A DNA stretch of 10,452 bases from positions 25,128 through 35,579 of the forward strand of contig DBVZ01000033.1 in the NCBI GenBank assembly GCA_002308255.1, given 5' to 3'. A model generated the notes under the pieces. That model was given only the letters and a program-made list of their open reading frames with translations, made no database searches and was not told where the DNA came from. This document shows, in pieces, positions 1-6,450 of the stretch. Position 1 is the first letter of the stretch; each line of letters opens with the position of its first letter. This DNA comes from Lachnospiraceae bacterium UBA1251 (lineage in GTDB: Bacteria; Bacillota; Clostridia; Lachnospirales; Lachnospiraceae). A program made the translations under genes and the position numbers.

Positions 1-338
1 CCCTGGTTGAGCTTTGCGATCAGAGAGTGGATCTGTTCCGGATGATTCTGCAGATCATCGTCCATTCCGACCACCAGTTCACCGGTCACATACCGGAAAC
101 CGCAAAGCAGGGCATCGTGCTGGCCGAAATTCTTTGCGAGATCGATCCCTTTCACGAACGGGTATTTCGATGCCAGCTTTCGGATCACTTCGAAGGTATT
201 GTCTTTTGAGAAATCATTAACCAGAACCATCTCCAGTTCATAGTCGTTTCGGTGGTCGAATTCCTGCCTGCAGGCCTCCACAAGCGGTTCGATCGTGTGT
301 TCGGAATTATAGCAGGGAACAACAATGGAGATCAGCAT
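1..338 (-). CDS. GtrB/ArnC-like family 2 glycosyltransferase, N-terminal part (3' end outside window)
   Basis: Only the first 112 codons are visible; the gene runs off the left edge. The protein opens with the GT2 nucleotide-sugar binding strand MLISIVVPCYNSE and carries LVNDFSKDNT (residues about 40-49), NFGQHDALLCGF (about 69-80) and the metal-binding acidic patch GMDDDLQNHPE (about 91-101). NFGQ plus DDDLQ-x-x-PE is the pattern of the GtrB/ArnC/DPM1 branch, which moves a sugar from a nucleotide donor to a polyprenyl phosphate on the inner face of the membrane; two C-terminal membrane helices are usual there but are out of view. The start is ATG at 338, preceded by AAAGGAG with a 5-nt spacer (344-350) inside the end of the ATP-grasp gene. 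It overlaps that gene's stop by 7 bp (ATGCTGA), so the two are probably translationally coupled. The family is clear, the sugar is unknown. Confidence 0.9.
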   Translation of the reverse strand, partial: MLISIVVPCYNSEHTIEPLVEACRQEFDHRNDYELEMVLVNDFSKDNTFEVIRKLASKYPFVKGIDLAKNFGQHDALLCGFRYVTGELVVGMDDDLQNHPEQIHSLIAKLNQ

Positions 339-1555
339 ACATGCTCCTTTCTCCCGTCCTCAAAGACGAGACAGGTGCCGCGGAGGACTTCCGCGATCTG
401 GCCGCGGCACGCTTCCACGCTTTCGCCTTTTACGATCAGCTGCCCGATCCTGTCACGGCCGTTTTCCATCGGACGGACCGCGTCTCCGGGGCGGACGTTG
501 AACGACAGATCCGTGACTCCTTCCGGAAGGGACTCCGGAACAACGATTTCTTTTAAGGTTCCTCCCGAAGGAGAAGCGAGAAGTTTTGTAACGCTCGGTG
601 TTTTCGGCGTGTCCGGAGAAGAAAACATCTCTTTTGTTTCTTCGCCGAGTGCCGCCGCGACGATCGCATCAAAATAATCAAACCCGTAATAGATGCTCAC
701 CGTATCCGTGATGCAGGTCGCCCCGGCCCGGCATGTGGATTCGATGACGTAGATCTCTCCGTCTTTCCACATGCAGTCGAGATCCATGGCACAGTGCCTG
801 TATCCGAGAGCATCCGCCACTTTCTGCGTCACTTCCCGGATCCTCTCCGATGCCTTCTCCGTTCCGGAGGGATCCGGATGATAAGGCACATAATGTCCGG
901 TCGGGAAAGACGGGTTTCCGCCTTTCATATCATTGCCCAGCACAAGGCAATAGGAAAGCTCCTTTTCGCCGATCATGGCCTCCACGCCGAACATGGTTCC
1001 GTCAATAAACTCTTCGATGATGCAGAAATCCCTGTCTGTGGCATTCATGGCATATGAAAACGCCCTGCGGACTTCTTCCGGTGTATCCGCTCTCGAGATC
1101 CCTCTGCTCCCCATGAGATCGACCGCTTTCACCATGACCGGGAATTTCAGATCCTTCAGGACTTCCGGAATCTCCTCCGCACTTCGTACGATCCTGTGTT
1201 TCGCGGTCGGAACGCCGCAGCGCACGTATCTTTCTTTTTCCTCCGCTTTGTCGGAAGCCGCTTTCACAGCCGCGAACGAAGGTCCCGGAAGGCCCAGCTT
1301 TTCACAGACATATCCCATGGACAGCGTCCCGACATCCATACAGCAGGTCGTCACGCCGTCCGGACGGATCTTTTCCGCCGCTTTAAGCACTTCTTCCGGA
1401 TCGGTAATGTCCGCGTAAACAGCTTCGTCAGCTTCCGCAAATCCCGCATACGGACCCGGGATGCTCACCACGGTCACATGCACGCCGCGCCTTTTCGCGG
1501 CGCGGATCAGAGGGATCTGGGAATAGCTTGCCCCTAAAACCATCAGTTTCTTCAT
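332..1555 (-). CDS. ATP-grasp ligase, L-amino-acid-ligase-like
   Basis: A 407-residue ATP-grasp enzyme, expected to make an amide or similar bond through an acyl-phosphate intermediate. Residues about 1-105 form the Rossmann-like pre-ATP-grasp domain (MKKLMVLGASYSQIPLIRAA). The ATP-grasp fold follows, with FPVMVKAVDLMGSRGIS (138-154, Lys143) for nucleotide binding, CIIEEFIDG (178-186) for adenine contacts and MDLD...YVIESTCRAGAT (257-280) for metal binding. Residues about 325-400 resemble the small C-terminal domain of L-amino acid ligases (GTLKEIV, then GDAVRPMENGRDRIGQLIVKG). In the metal motif the usual E-x-N-P-R reads E-S-T-C-R, so Thr replaces Asn. The start at 1555 has only a weak purine-rich leader (GAAAGAAG, 6 nt upstream). 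It is first in a unit with the glycosyltransferase, opposite a WbqC gene, which suggests attachment of an amino acid or similar group to a sugar or cell-surface precursor. That role is inference; the substrate cannot be read from the sequence. Confidence 0.88.
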   Translation of the reverse strand: MKKLMVLGASYSQIPLIRAAKRRGVHVTVVSIPGPYAGFAEADEAVYADITDPEEVLKAAEKIRPDGVTTCCMDVGTLSMGYVCEKLGLPGPSFAAVKAASDKAEEKERYVRCGVPTAKHRIVRSAEEIPEVLKDLKFPVMVKAVDLMGSRGISRADTPEEVRRAFSYAMNATDRDFCIIEEFIDGTMFGVEAMIGEKELSYCLVLGNDMKGGNPSFPTGHYVPYHPDPSGTEKASERIREVTQKVADALGYRHCAMDLDCMWKDGEIYVIESTCRAGATCITDTVSIYYGFDYFDAIVAAALGEETKEMFSSPDTPKTPSVTKLLASPSGGTLKEIVVPESLPEGVTDLSFNVRPGDAVRPMENGRDRIGQLIVKGESVEACRGQIAEVLRGTCLVFEDGRKEHVC

Positions 1556-1580
1556 TCTTTACTTCTTTCTCTCTATCTGC

Positions 1581-1586
1581 TATGAT
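1581..1586 (+). promoter_or_regulatory. Probable extended -10 promoter for the WbqC gene
   Basis: TATGAT at 1581-1586 is preceded by TG one base upstream (1578-1579), making an extended -10. A weaker -35, TTTACT at 1558-1563, lies 17 bp upstream. A start near 1592 would give a leader of about 35 nt that contains AAAAGGA (1612-1618) ten bases before the WbqC ATG. The -35 sits beside the first codons of the oppositely oriented ATP-grasp gene. Confidence 0.6.
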
Positions 1587-1609
1587 ATGGCATGTTAATC
1601 CGAAATCAA
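1582..1609 (-). promoter_or_regulatory. Possible promoter for the ATP-grasp/glycosyltransferase unit
   Basis: On the minus strand TTGATT (1604-1609) and TATCAT (1582-1587) are 16 bp apart, matching the -35 and -10 consensus at 4 and 5 of 6 positions. A start near 1575 would leave a leader of about 20 nt before the ATG at 1555. The -10 occupies almost the same bases as the plus-strand -10 for wbqC. Support is consensus matching only. Confidence 0.45.
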
Positions 1610-1628
1610 AGAAAAGGACGTGCCGGTC

Positions 1629-2327
1629 ATGAAAAAAATAGCAATTCTGCAATCCAATTATATACCGTGGAAAGGGTATTTTGATATTATCGGTCTGGTC
1701 GACGAATTTATTCTTTATGACGATATGCAGTATACCCGCCGCGACTGGCGCAACCGGAACAAGATCAAAACACCGCAGGGACTGCAGTGGCTCACGATTC
1801 CCGTTGACACGAAGGGAAAATATCTTCAGAAGATCAACGAGACCCGTGTTGTCGATCATGAATGGGCGTTCAAACACCTGAAAGCGATCCGGCTCAACTA
1901 CTCGCACGCCCCTTATTATGAGAAATATGAACCGGTCCTGGCAGACCTGTACGAAAAAGCGTCCTCCCTGGACTATCTCAGCGAGATCAATTATCTGTTT
2001 CTCACCGGGATCTGCCGTCTTCTCGGTATCCGCACGAAGATCACATGGTCCTCCGATTACACCCTGGTCCCCGGCAAAACCGAGCGTCTGGCCGGGCTTG
2101 TCCTCTCGGCGGGAGGGGATTATTATCTCTCCGGGCCGGCCGCAAAAGACTACATTGTCGACGAAGTATTTGAGGACGCGGGCATCGAGCTCGCCTATAT
2201 GGATTACGAAGGATATCCGGAGTATCCGCAGCTGCACGGGGATTACGTCAGTACGGTCAGCATCATCGATCTGCTCATGATGACCGGCCCCGATGCACCT
2301 TCCTATATGAAATGCTTCCGCTCCTGA
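1629..2327 (+). CDS. WbqC family protein
   Basis: A 232-residue cytosolic protein and the only plus-strand gene in the window. The N-terminus has the WbqC signature: KKIAILQSNYIPWKGYFDII, then DEFILYDDMQYTRRDWRNRN (about 25-44), then GLQWLTIPV (about 51-59). Later parts, DHEWAFKHLKAIRLNY and GKTERLAGL, also fit the family, and the length is usual. WbqC genes sit in O-antigen, capsule and other glycan clusters, often beside aminosugar genes; I know of no settled biochemical activity for the family. The start is ATG 1629 because AAAAGGA (1612-1618) lies 10 nt upstream. An in-frame GTG at 1620 is only one base from that site and so is unlikely. It is divergent from the ATP-grasp gene and convergent with the carboxypeptidase, with a hairpin between. 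A modified-sugar or surface-glycan role is inferred from family and neighbours. Confidence 0.9.
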   Translation: MKKIAILQSNYIPWKGYFDIIGLVDEFILYDDMQYTRRDWRNRNKIKTPQGLQWLTIPVDTKGKYLQKINETRVVDHEWAFKHLKAIRLNYSHAPYYEKYEPVLADLYEKASSLDYLSEINYLFLTGICRLLGIRTKITWSSDYTLVPGKTERLAGLVLSAGGDYYLSGPAAKDYIVDEVFEDAGIELAYMDYEGYPEYPQLHGDYVSTVSIIDLLMMTGPDAPSYMKCFRS

Positions 2328-2350
2328 TTTCCGAATTTGCCGTACGATAC

Positions 2351-2380
2351 AATCCCCGCACATTGTGCGGGGATTTATTA
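2351..2380 (+). terminator. Intrinsic terminator hairpin after the WbqC gene, perhaps bidirectional
   Basis: AATCCCCGCAC (2351-2361) pairs perfectly with GTGCGGGGATT (2365-2375), an 11-bp stem with a 3-nt ATT loop, followed on the plus strand by TATTA. It lies 23 bp past the WbqC stop and 19 bp past the stop of the convergent carboxypeptidase gene (2395). The T tract is broken and modest on the plus strand and poorer on the minus strand, so it best fits wbqC but could block read-through both ways. Confidence 0.75.
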
Positions 2381-2394
2381 TCCTTCCGAATGGA

Positions 2395-3840
2395 TCATTT
2401 CTTTCGTGCCATCTCTTTTTTCTTTTTCTTCAGCTGCCTCTTCCTCTTTCTTCTGCGGATCCTTCTTCCGAGCTGCTTGACCCAGAGAACAAAAGCCAGG
2501 ATCAGCGCCAGAATGATAAGGATCACAAGAATGAACAGCAGACGGTTCGCGCCGTCGTCAAGCCACACCATCAGTTCCTGCAGATTTTTCGGAAATTCGA
2601 CGCGCTTCTTCTGTTCCGTGATGACCGGCGTCGGCGTCGGCTCCGGCGTCTCCGTAATCTCAGGTTCTTCCGGCTCCGGTTCGGAGGATTCAATCTGCGA
2701 ATCAAGAAATGCCTGATAAACGTCTTCCGGGACTTTTACCGTACCGGCTTTCTGTTCCCCGTCATAGTATTCAAAAATATGCTGCGGACCTTCCTCCGCA
2801 CTCTCATCAAGATTTTCCTGTATTGTGAGCTCCTGCGCCGTGCTTCCCTTTTTCAGAAGAGCTATGCCGGTATATTCCGGAAAATCGGGATGGCTGATCT
2901 CCGTTTTTTCAAAATTGTAAAAGCCGTAATCAAAGAGCTTCGCTGTCTCGGCGGCTGCCTGCGGCGCATCGGGTGCGTGCATGACGACTGCGATCAGCGT
3001 CATTCCGTCCCTTTCGCACGCGCCGGCAAGGCAGTATCCCGCAATATCGGTATATCCGGTTTTGCCGCCGATCATCCCTTCATACGCATATGCCGGATCC
3101 GTTTTCAGCAGGATCCTGCTGTCGATAACCCGGTCATGATCCGTCATGTTCGTCTGCGGGATCACATATTTCACTGCGCCGAGGATCGTGCGGAAAGTCT
3201 CGTTTTGGATGGCTGCCCGAAGGATCAGCGCAATATCGTACGCAGAGGCATTATTTCCTTCATCGGGATATCCGCACGCATTGGCAAACTGAGTATCCGT
3301 ACACCCGAGCTCCGCAGCTTTGTCATTCATCATTCCGACAAACTGATCCACCGATCCGCCGATCGCTTCCGCCACCTGTGTAGCCATATCATTTGCCGAA
3401 TACACCAGTGTGCCGTAAAGGAGCTGTTCCAGTGTGAACGTCTCGCCGACCTGGGTATACAGATTTGCGCTGCCCGAATAAGCCATCGCGACGCCTGCTT
3501 CGGTCATCGTTACGCTCTGCGAAAGATCCCCGTTCAGTACGCCGAGATACCCGGTCATGATTTTTGTCATACTGGCGGGAGAAGCCGGCGTATGGGAATC
3601 CTTTTCATACAGAACTCTTCCGGTCTCCGCCTCGATCAGGACCGCTTTCTCAGCGAGAAGAGACGGCTCCGCCGTCGGATCTTCCGCCGGCGCTTCTTCC
3701 GCGGTTGCTTCCTGCGTTTCTTCCGTCTGCGCCTCTGTCTGCGCGTCCGCATATACTGTCTCCGAGAACAGTACGGTCATCAACATGACCGTAAGGAAAA
3801 GAACAGTCCATTTTTTAATATGAGAGATTCTTTTTTTCAT
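2395..3840 (-). CDS. D-alanyl-D-alanine carboxypeptidase (peptidase S11, PBP5/DacF-like)
   Basis: A 481-residue penicillin-binding protein that should remove the terminal D-Ala from peptidoglycan stem peptides outside the membrane. The three active-site motifs are intact: S-x-x-K in ASMTKIMT (Ser90, Lys93), S-x-N as SAND (Ser148-Asn150) and K-T-G in GGKTGYTD (Lys260-Gly262). A signal peptide covers about 1-31 (basic start, hydrophobic 11-26, then VYA-DA), followed by a Glu/Thr/Ala-rich stretch to about 58. A PBP5-type C-terminal domain occupies about 310-380, then a Pro/Glu/Thr-rich tether (386-406), one membrane helix (434-454) and a 27-residue tail with 18 Lys/Arg. A true C-terminal membrane helix differs from the amphipathic anchor of E. 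coli PBP5. Its ATG overlaps the HPr-like gene's stop (ATGA), with TTGGAG 10 nt upstream, so it is the last gene of the cdaA unit. Confidence 0.95.
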   Translation of the reverse strand: MKKRISHIKKWTVLFLTVMLMTVLFSETVYADAQTEAQTEETQEATAEEAPAEDPTAEPSLLAEKAVLIEAETGRVLYEKDSHTPASPASMTKIMTGYLGVLNGDLSQSVTMTEAGVAMAYSGSANLYTQVGETFTLEQLLYGTLVYSANDMATQVAEAIGGSVDQFVGMMNDKAAELGCTDTQFANACGYPDEGNNASAYDIALILRAAIQNETFRTILGAVKYVIPQTNMTDHDRVIDSRILLKTDPAYAYEGMIGGKTGYTDIAGYCLAGACERDGMTLIAVVMHAPDAPQAAAETAKLFDYGFYNFEKTEISHPDFPEYTGIALLKKGSTAQELTIQENLDESAEEGPQHIFEYYDGEQKAGTVKVPEDVYQAFLDSQIESSEPEPEEPEITETPEPTPTPVITEQKKRVEFPKNLQELMVWLDDGANRLLFILVILIILALILAFVLWVKQLGRRIRRRKRKRQLKKKKKEMARKK

Positions 3841-4109
3841 TCCTTTTTATCTCCAAGGCCGCCCGCAACGACCGCACACATCCCGTTCAGCGCCTCTTCC
3901 TCATCGACTCCGCTGCACTCGATCAGGATCGTATCCCCGCACTTTACACAACCTGCAAGTACGGAAAGAACGCTTTTGGCGCTTCCTTTATAGTCTCCTG
4001 CCGTAAAAGTGACGGACGACTGATACTTGCAGGCTTCCTGCGCGAACTGCGCTGCCGGACGGAGATGCAGTCCCGTCTCACTTAATATTGTCACCTTTTT
4101 GCTTACCAT
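3837..4109 (-). CDS. HPr-like phosphocarrier protein, divergent
   Basis: A 90-residue protein of the HPr fold. Two ATGs are adjacent (4112 and 4109). GGAGG at 4115-4119 is 2 nt from the first and 5 nt from the second, and starting at 4109 gives the standard HPr numbering, so I chose 4109. His15 in TGLHLRPAA is the site phosphorylated by enzyme I in true HPr, and Ser46 in SAKSVLSVL matches the HPr kinase site. Two departures stand out. Leu follows His15 where a small residue (usually Ala) is expected, and the segment after Ser46 reads LAGCVKCGDTI rather than the usual MSLGIAKG pattern, creating a CxxC (Cys54, Cys57) among five cysteines. It may be a working HPr, a regulatory paralogue, or a protein with another acceptor. 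It lies 67 bp after cdaR and overlaps the carboxypeptidase by 4 bp, so it is probably co-transcribed with both. Confidence 0.88.
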   Translation of the reverse strand: MVSKKVTILSETGLHLRPAAQFAQEACKYQSSVTFTAGDYKGSAKSVLSVLAGCVKCGDTILIECSGVDEEEALNGMCAVVAGGLGDKKE

Positions 4110-4176
4110 CATTTCCTCCGGAAAAAGATGTTCTCACTTTTCGGAACACAACAGCACAAACTTTTTTCAACCGCTT

Positions 4177-5499
4177 TTACGGAGACGCGGGCTCCGACTC
4201 ACCGCTCTCTTCCTCCGACTCCACGGTCTTTGCCAGTTCAAAGCTTACCGTCGGACTCACCACCGTTGAAAAACCGTCCGGCAGATCTGCCGCAACCGTG
4301 TAATCCTCGTAGGTTCCTTCCGCCATATCCTGGAAGTTCAACGACAGCTTTACGTCGCTCTCTTTCAGTCCGGCCAGTTTTTCCGCTTCTCCCTGGACCC
4401 TCACGCGGACCTTGTCGATCCTGAAAATGACGCTGAGATTCTCCGAAAGGTTTTTCTGTTCGATCTGGGTCACGGGAATCTCGAAAGTCCGGCTGTCAAG
4501 CGGCAGGATCTCCACAGAAACCAGAGCGACCGCACTGACATTATCCGCCAGTATGATCTCTTTCGGAAGGATCTGCGTCAGGTCGATCCGGAACGACAGA
4601 TCGTCCTTAGCGCCTTCCACATCGATGAGATCCGCGGGTATACTGAGGCTGTTTCCGTTTTCGGAGAGCGCCGTGAGCGCTTCGTCGGTTCCTGCAACGG
4701 ATATGACCTGCGGCGTGACGGTGACCTCACCCACTCTGTATCCCTTTTCCGGGGTTCCCCCGATCGAAGGATCCAGTGTGATGCCGGAAGCAACTCTCCA
4801 GATATCGACGCCCACACTGACGACTCCCTCTGTCTTGGAGAACTTCAAAGACTCCATCTGGGAATCCGTAAACTGTGCCCCGTTTCTGTCATAGATCACA
4901 AGCTTCGAGGATACAACCGTATCCGCAACAAGCTGGGTCGCATCGACAGGCGCCGTCACGCGGTCTATGATCTGAATGAGAGAAGACGGTCCGGTGATCG
5001 TAACGCTTTCCGGAGAAACGGTCAGCTCTCCCACCTGATAGCGTTTATTATTCGGTTTCGTCTCTCCTGTCGTGGCAGCGATCACAAATTCCGCATTCTG
5101 CATTTCTTCCAGAGCGATCTCAATATTTCCCGGAGTGACGGAAAGACTCTCTCTCGTCAGCTTGGAGGAACTGACCAGGACAGGGACCATGATCGGGTCC
5201 GATTCCATGCTGACGATCTGCGTCAGATCCGCAACGGCTTTGATATCATCCCGGGTGAGGGGCTCCACGACCGACCGGTGGCCTGTGATCACGACAGACA
5301 CAGCATCCGACCCGTCTTTAAGTTTGCAGGACATTCCGAGGCTCTCCACATAGGAAGAATTGGTCACGGTAACAGGTATATTGGTGATCGTCTTCGTTAT
5401 GATCGGATCATTGGTATTGACAACGCTGAGCCAGACAAAGAACCCGAGGATCAGCGAGACGATCTTGAGCCCAATATTATTAAACAGCTTTGTTCTCAT
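4177..5499 (-). CDS. cdaR: CdaR (YbbR-domain) regulator of diadenylate cyclase
   Basis: A 440-residue protein with one N-terminal membrane helix (about 11-27, IVSLILGFFVWLSVV) and an extracytoplasmic part built from four YbbR repeats at about 34-131, 137-233, 236-330 and 337-423. Repeat hallmarks are YQVGELTVSPESVTITG (154-170) and YRVGEVTVTPQVISVAG (254-270). The last 15 residues are acidic and serine-rich. In Bacillus and Listeria, CdaR sits in the membrane with CdaA and modulates its c-di-AMP synthesis; the same pairing is expected here. The start ATG lies 20 bp inside the cdaA 3' end, with AAAAGGCGGG just upstream, which points to coupled translation. In many Bacillota the next gene is glmM; here it is an HPr-like gene instead. 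Confidence 0.94.
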   Translation of the reverse strand: MRTKLFNNIGLKIVSLILGFFVWLSVVNTNDPIITKTITNIPVTVTNSSYVESLGMSCKLKDGSDAVSVVITGHRSVVEPLTRDDIKAVADLTQIVSMESDPIMVPVLVSSSKLTRESLSVTPGNIEIALEEMQNAEFVIAATTGETKPNNKRYQVGELTVSPESVTITGPSSLIQIIDRVTAPVDATQLVADTVVSSKLVIYDRNGAQFTDSQMESLKFSKTEGVVSVGVDIWRVASGITLDPSIGGTPEKGYRVGEVTVTPQVISVAGTDEALTALSENGNSLSIPADLIDVEGAKDDLSFRIDLTQILPKEIILADNVSAVALVSVEILPLDSRTFEIPVTQIEQKNLSENLSVIFRIDKVRVRVQGEAEKLAGLKESDVKLSLNFQDMAEGTYEDYTVAADLPDGFSTVVSPTVSFELAKTVESEEESGESEPASP

Positions 5500-6364
5500 C
5501 TTTTTCCCGCCTTTTAAAGACCTTGTTTTTCGGTTCCCGTTTTCTTTGTTTTTTCTGGATCTCGTACAGTTTTTCGCGCAGTTCGCTTATGGAAACGCCG
5601 GTGGTCAGCTTTCCTCCCGTCGCATAAGAGATCCTTCCGGTCTCTTCCGAAACGATGATAATAAAGGAATCGCTGACTTCGCTGAGGCCGATACCGGCTC
5701 TGTGTCTTGTTCCGAAACGTTTGTTGATCGTCTCCGAATCGGAGAGCGGCAGATAACTGGTGGCGGAAACGATCCTGTCTCCGCGCAGGATAACAGCGCC
5801 GTCATGCAGCGGCGTATTGTGTTCGAAAATATTCACGAGAAGCTGGCTGGAAACATTGGCATCGATCGGGATGCCTGTCTGAACGAATTCGTCAAGAAGC
5901 ACGTTCTGTTCGATAACGATCAGCGCGCCTGTCCTGGCAGAAGCCATCTCGCTTACCGCCCGCACGACTTCATTGACCGTGGCGTCGGAAAAATACAGTT
6001 CCGCGTCGCGATCCGTAAAATGAGGCAGAAAAGTGGAAATAAGACTTCTCTGACCGAGTCTTTCCAAAGCTTTCCGCAGTTCGGGCTGGAAAATGATGAC
6101 GAGCGCCATGAGGGCGGACGGTGCGATCGCGCTGGTAAGCCACAGGATCGTGGTCATCTGCAGCGCGCCGGCTATGACAAGGAAAACAACGATCACAAGA
6201 ATACCCTTCAGCAGATTATAGGCACGGGTACTCTTGATCCAGTTGAAGAACGCATAAAGAAGCGCCGTAATAATCAAAATTTCCACGACGTCAATGACCT
6301 GTATCTTCGGTATATACAGGTGTGACATCAGATTATTGATGATTCTCCAGATATTGGATAACAA
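5480..6364 (-). CDS. cdaA: CdaA diadenylate cyclase (c-di-AMP synthase), TTG start
   Basis: This membrane enzyme condenses two ATP into c-di-AMP, a signal for potassium, osmotic and cell-wall balance. With the chosen start it has 294 residues, close to other CdaA proteins. Three membrane helices (about 24-42, 53-70 and 74-92) are followed by FQPELRKALERLG and the DAC domain. Both catalytic motifs are intact: DGA in NTPLHDGAVIL (188-190) and RHR in GTRHRAGIGLSE (220-222). GIPIDANVSSQLL and VSEETGRIS are also typical, and the tail is basic. TTG at 6364 is preferred because AAGGGGAG (6370-6377) lies 5 nt upstream and the resulting N-terminus (LSNIWRIINNLM) has the usual length before the first helix. 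A GTG at 6436 would add 24 unusual residues with a poor ribosome site; ATG 6328 has only a GGAG 16 nt away. It overlaps cdaR by 20 bp and follows a membrane-protein gene after 86 bp. Confidence 0.94.
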   Translation of the reverse strand: MLSNIWRIINNLMSHLYIPKIQVIDVVEILIITALLYAFFNWIKSTRAYNLLKGILVIVVFLVIAGALQMTTILWLTSAIAPSALMALVIIFQPELRKALERLGQRSLISTFLPHFTDRDAELYFSDATVNEVVRAVSEMASARTGALIVIEQNVLLDEFVQTGIPIDANVSSQLLVNIFEHNTPLHDGAVILRGDRIVSATSYLPLSDSETINKRFGTRHRAGIGLSEVSDSFIIIVSEETGRISYATGGKLTTGVSISELREKLYEIQKKQRKREPKNKVFKRREKDENKAV

Positions 6365-6369
6365 TCTGT

Positions 6370-6377
6370 CTCCCCTT
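6370..6377 (-). promoter_or_regulatory. Ribosome binding site that fixes the cdaA TTG start
   Basis: AAGGGGAG on the minus strand ends 5 nt before TTG 6364-6362. It is the only strong Shine-Dalgarno sequence near any of the three candidate cdaA starts. Confidence 0.7.
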
Positions 6378-6450
6378 ACAATTATCAATACCGGTGTTCT
6401 TCCTTCCCGCACAACCCCTCTTTGGCGGTCCGGCACCTGTCACAGTCTCT

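Noticed and set aside
1428-2363. 311-codon open frame on the minus strand
   Set aside because: It is antisense to wbqC and runs through the divergent promoter gap into the ATP-grasp gene. No family features are seen and the WbqC reading is clear.
2365-3993. 542-codon open frame on the plus strand
   Set aside because: It lies opposite the carboxypeptidase gene, which has all three catalytic motifs. The product is Arg/Phe/Ser-rich with no recognisable domain, has no fitting ribosome site, and crosses the HPr-like gene.
4110-4176. Possible promoter or terminator between cdaR and the HPr-like gene
   Set aside because: TTGAAA is present but no -10 lies at a suitable distance, and there is no stable hairpin with a T tract, so read-through is more likely.
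5360-6325. 321-codon open frame on the plus strand
   Set aside because: Antisense to cdaA and the start of cdaR, both with strong family motifs; the translation is a basic, low-information shadow.
6381-6386. GATAAT on the minus strand as a -10 box for a separate cdaA promoter
   Set aside because: No acceptable -35 lies 15-19 bp upstream, and transcription would begin at the ribosome binding site itself.
6365-6436. GTG start for cdaA at 6436
   Set aside because: The extra 24 residues are unlike CdaA N-termini and no good ribosome site precedes the GTG.
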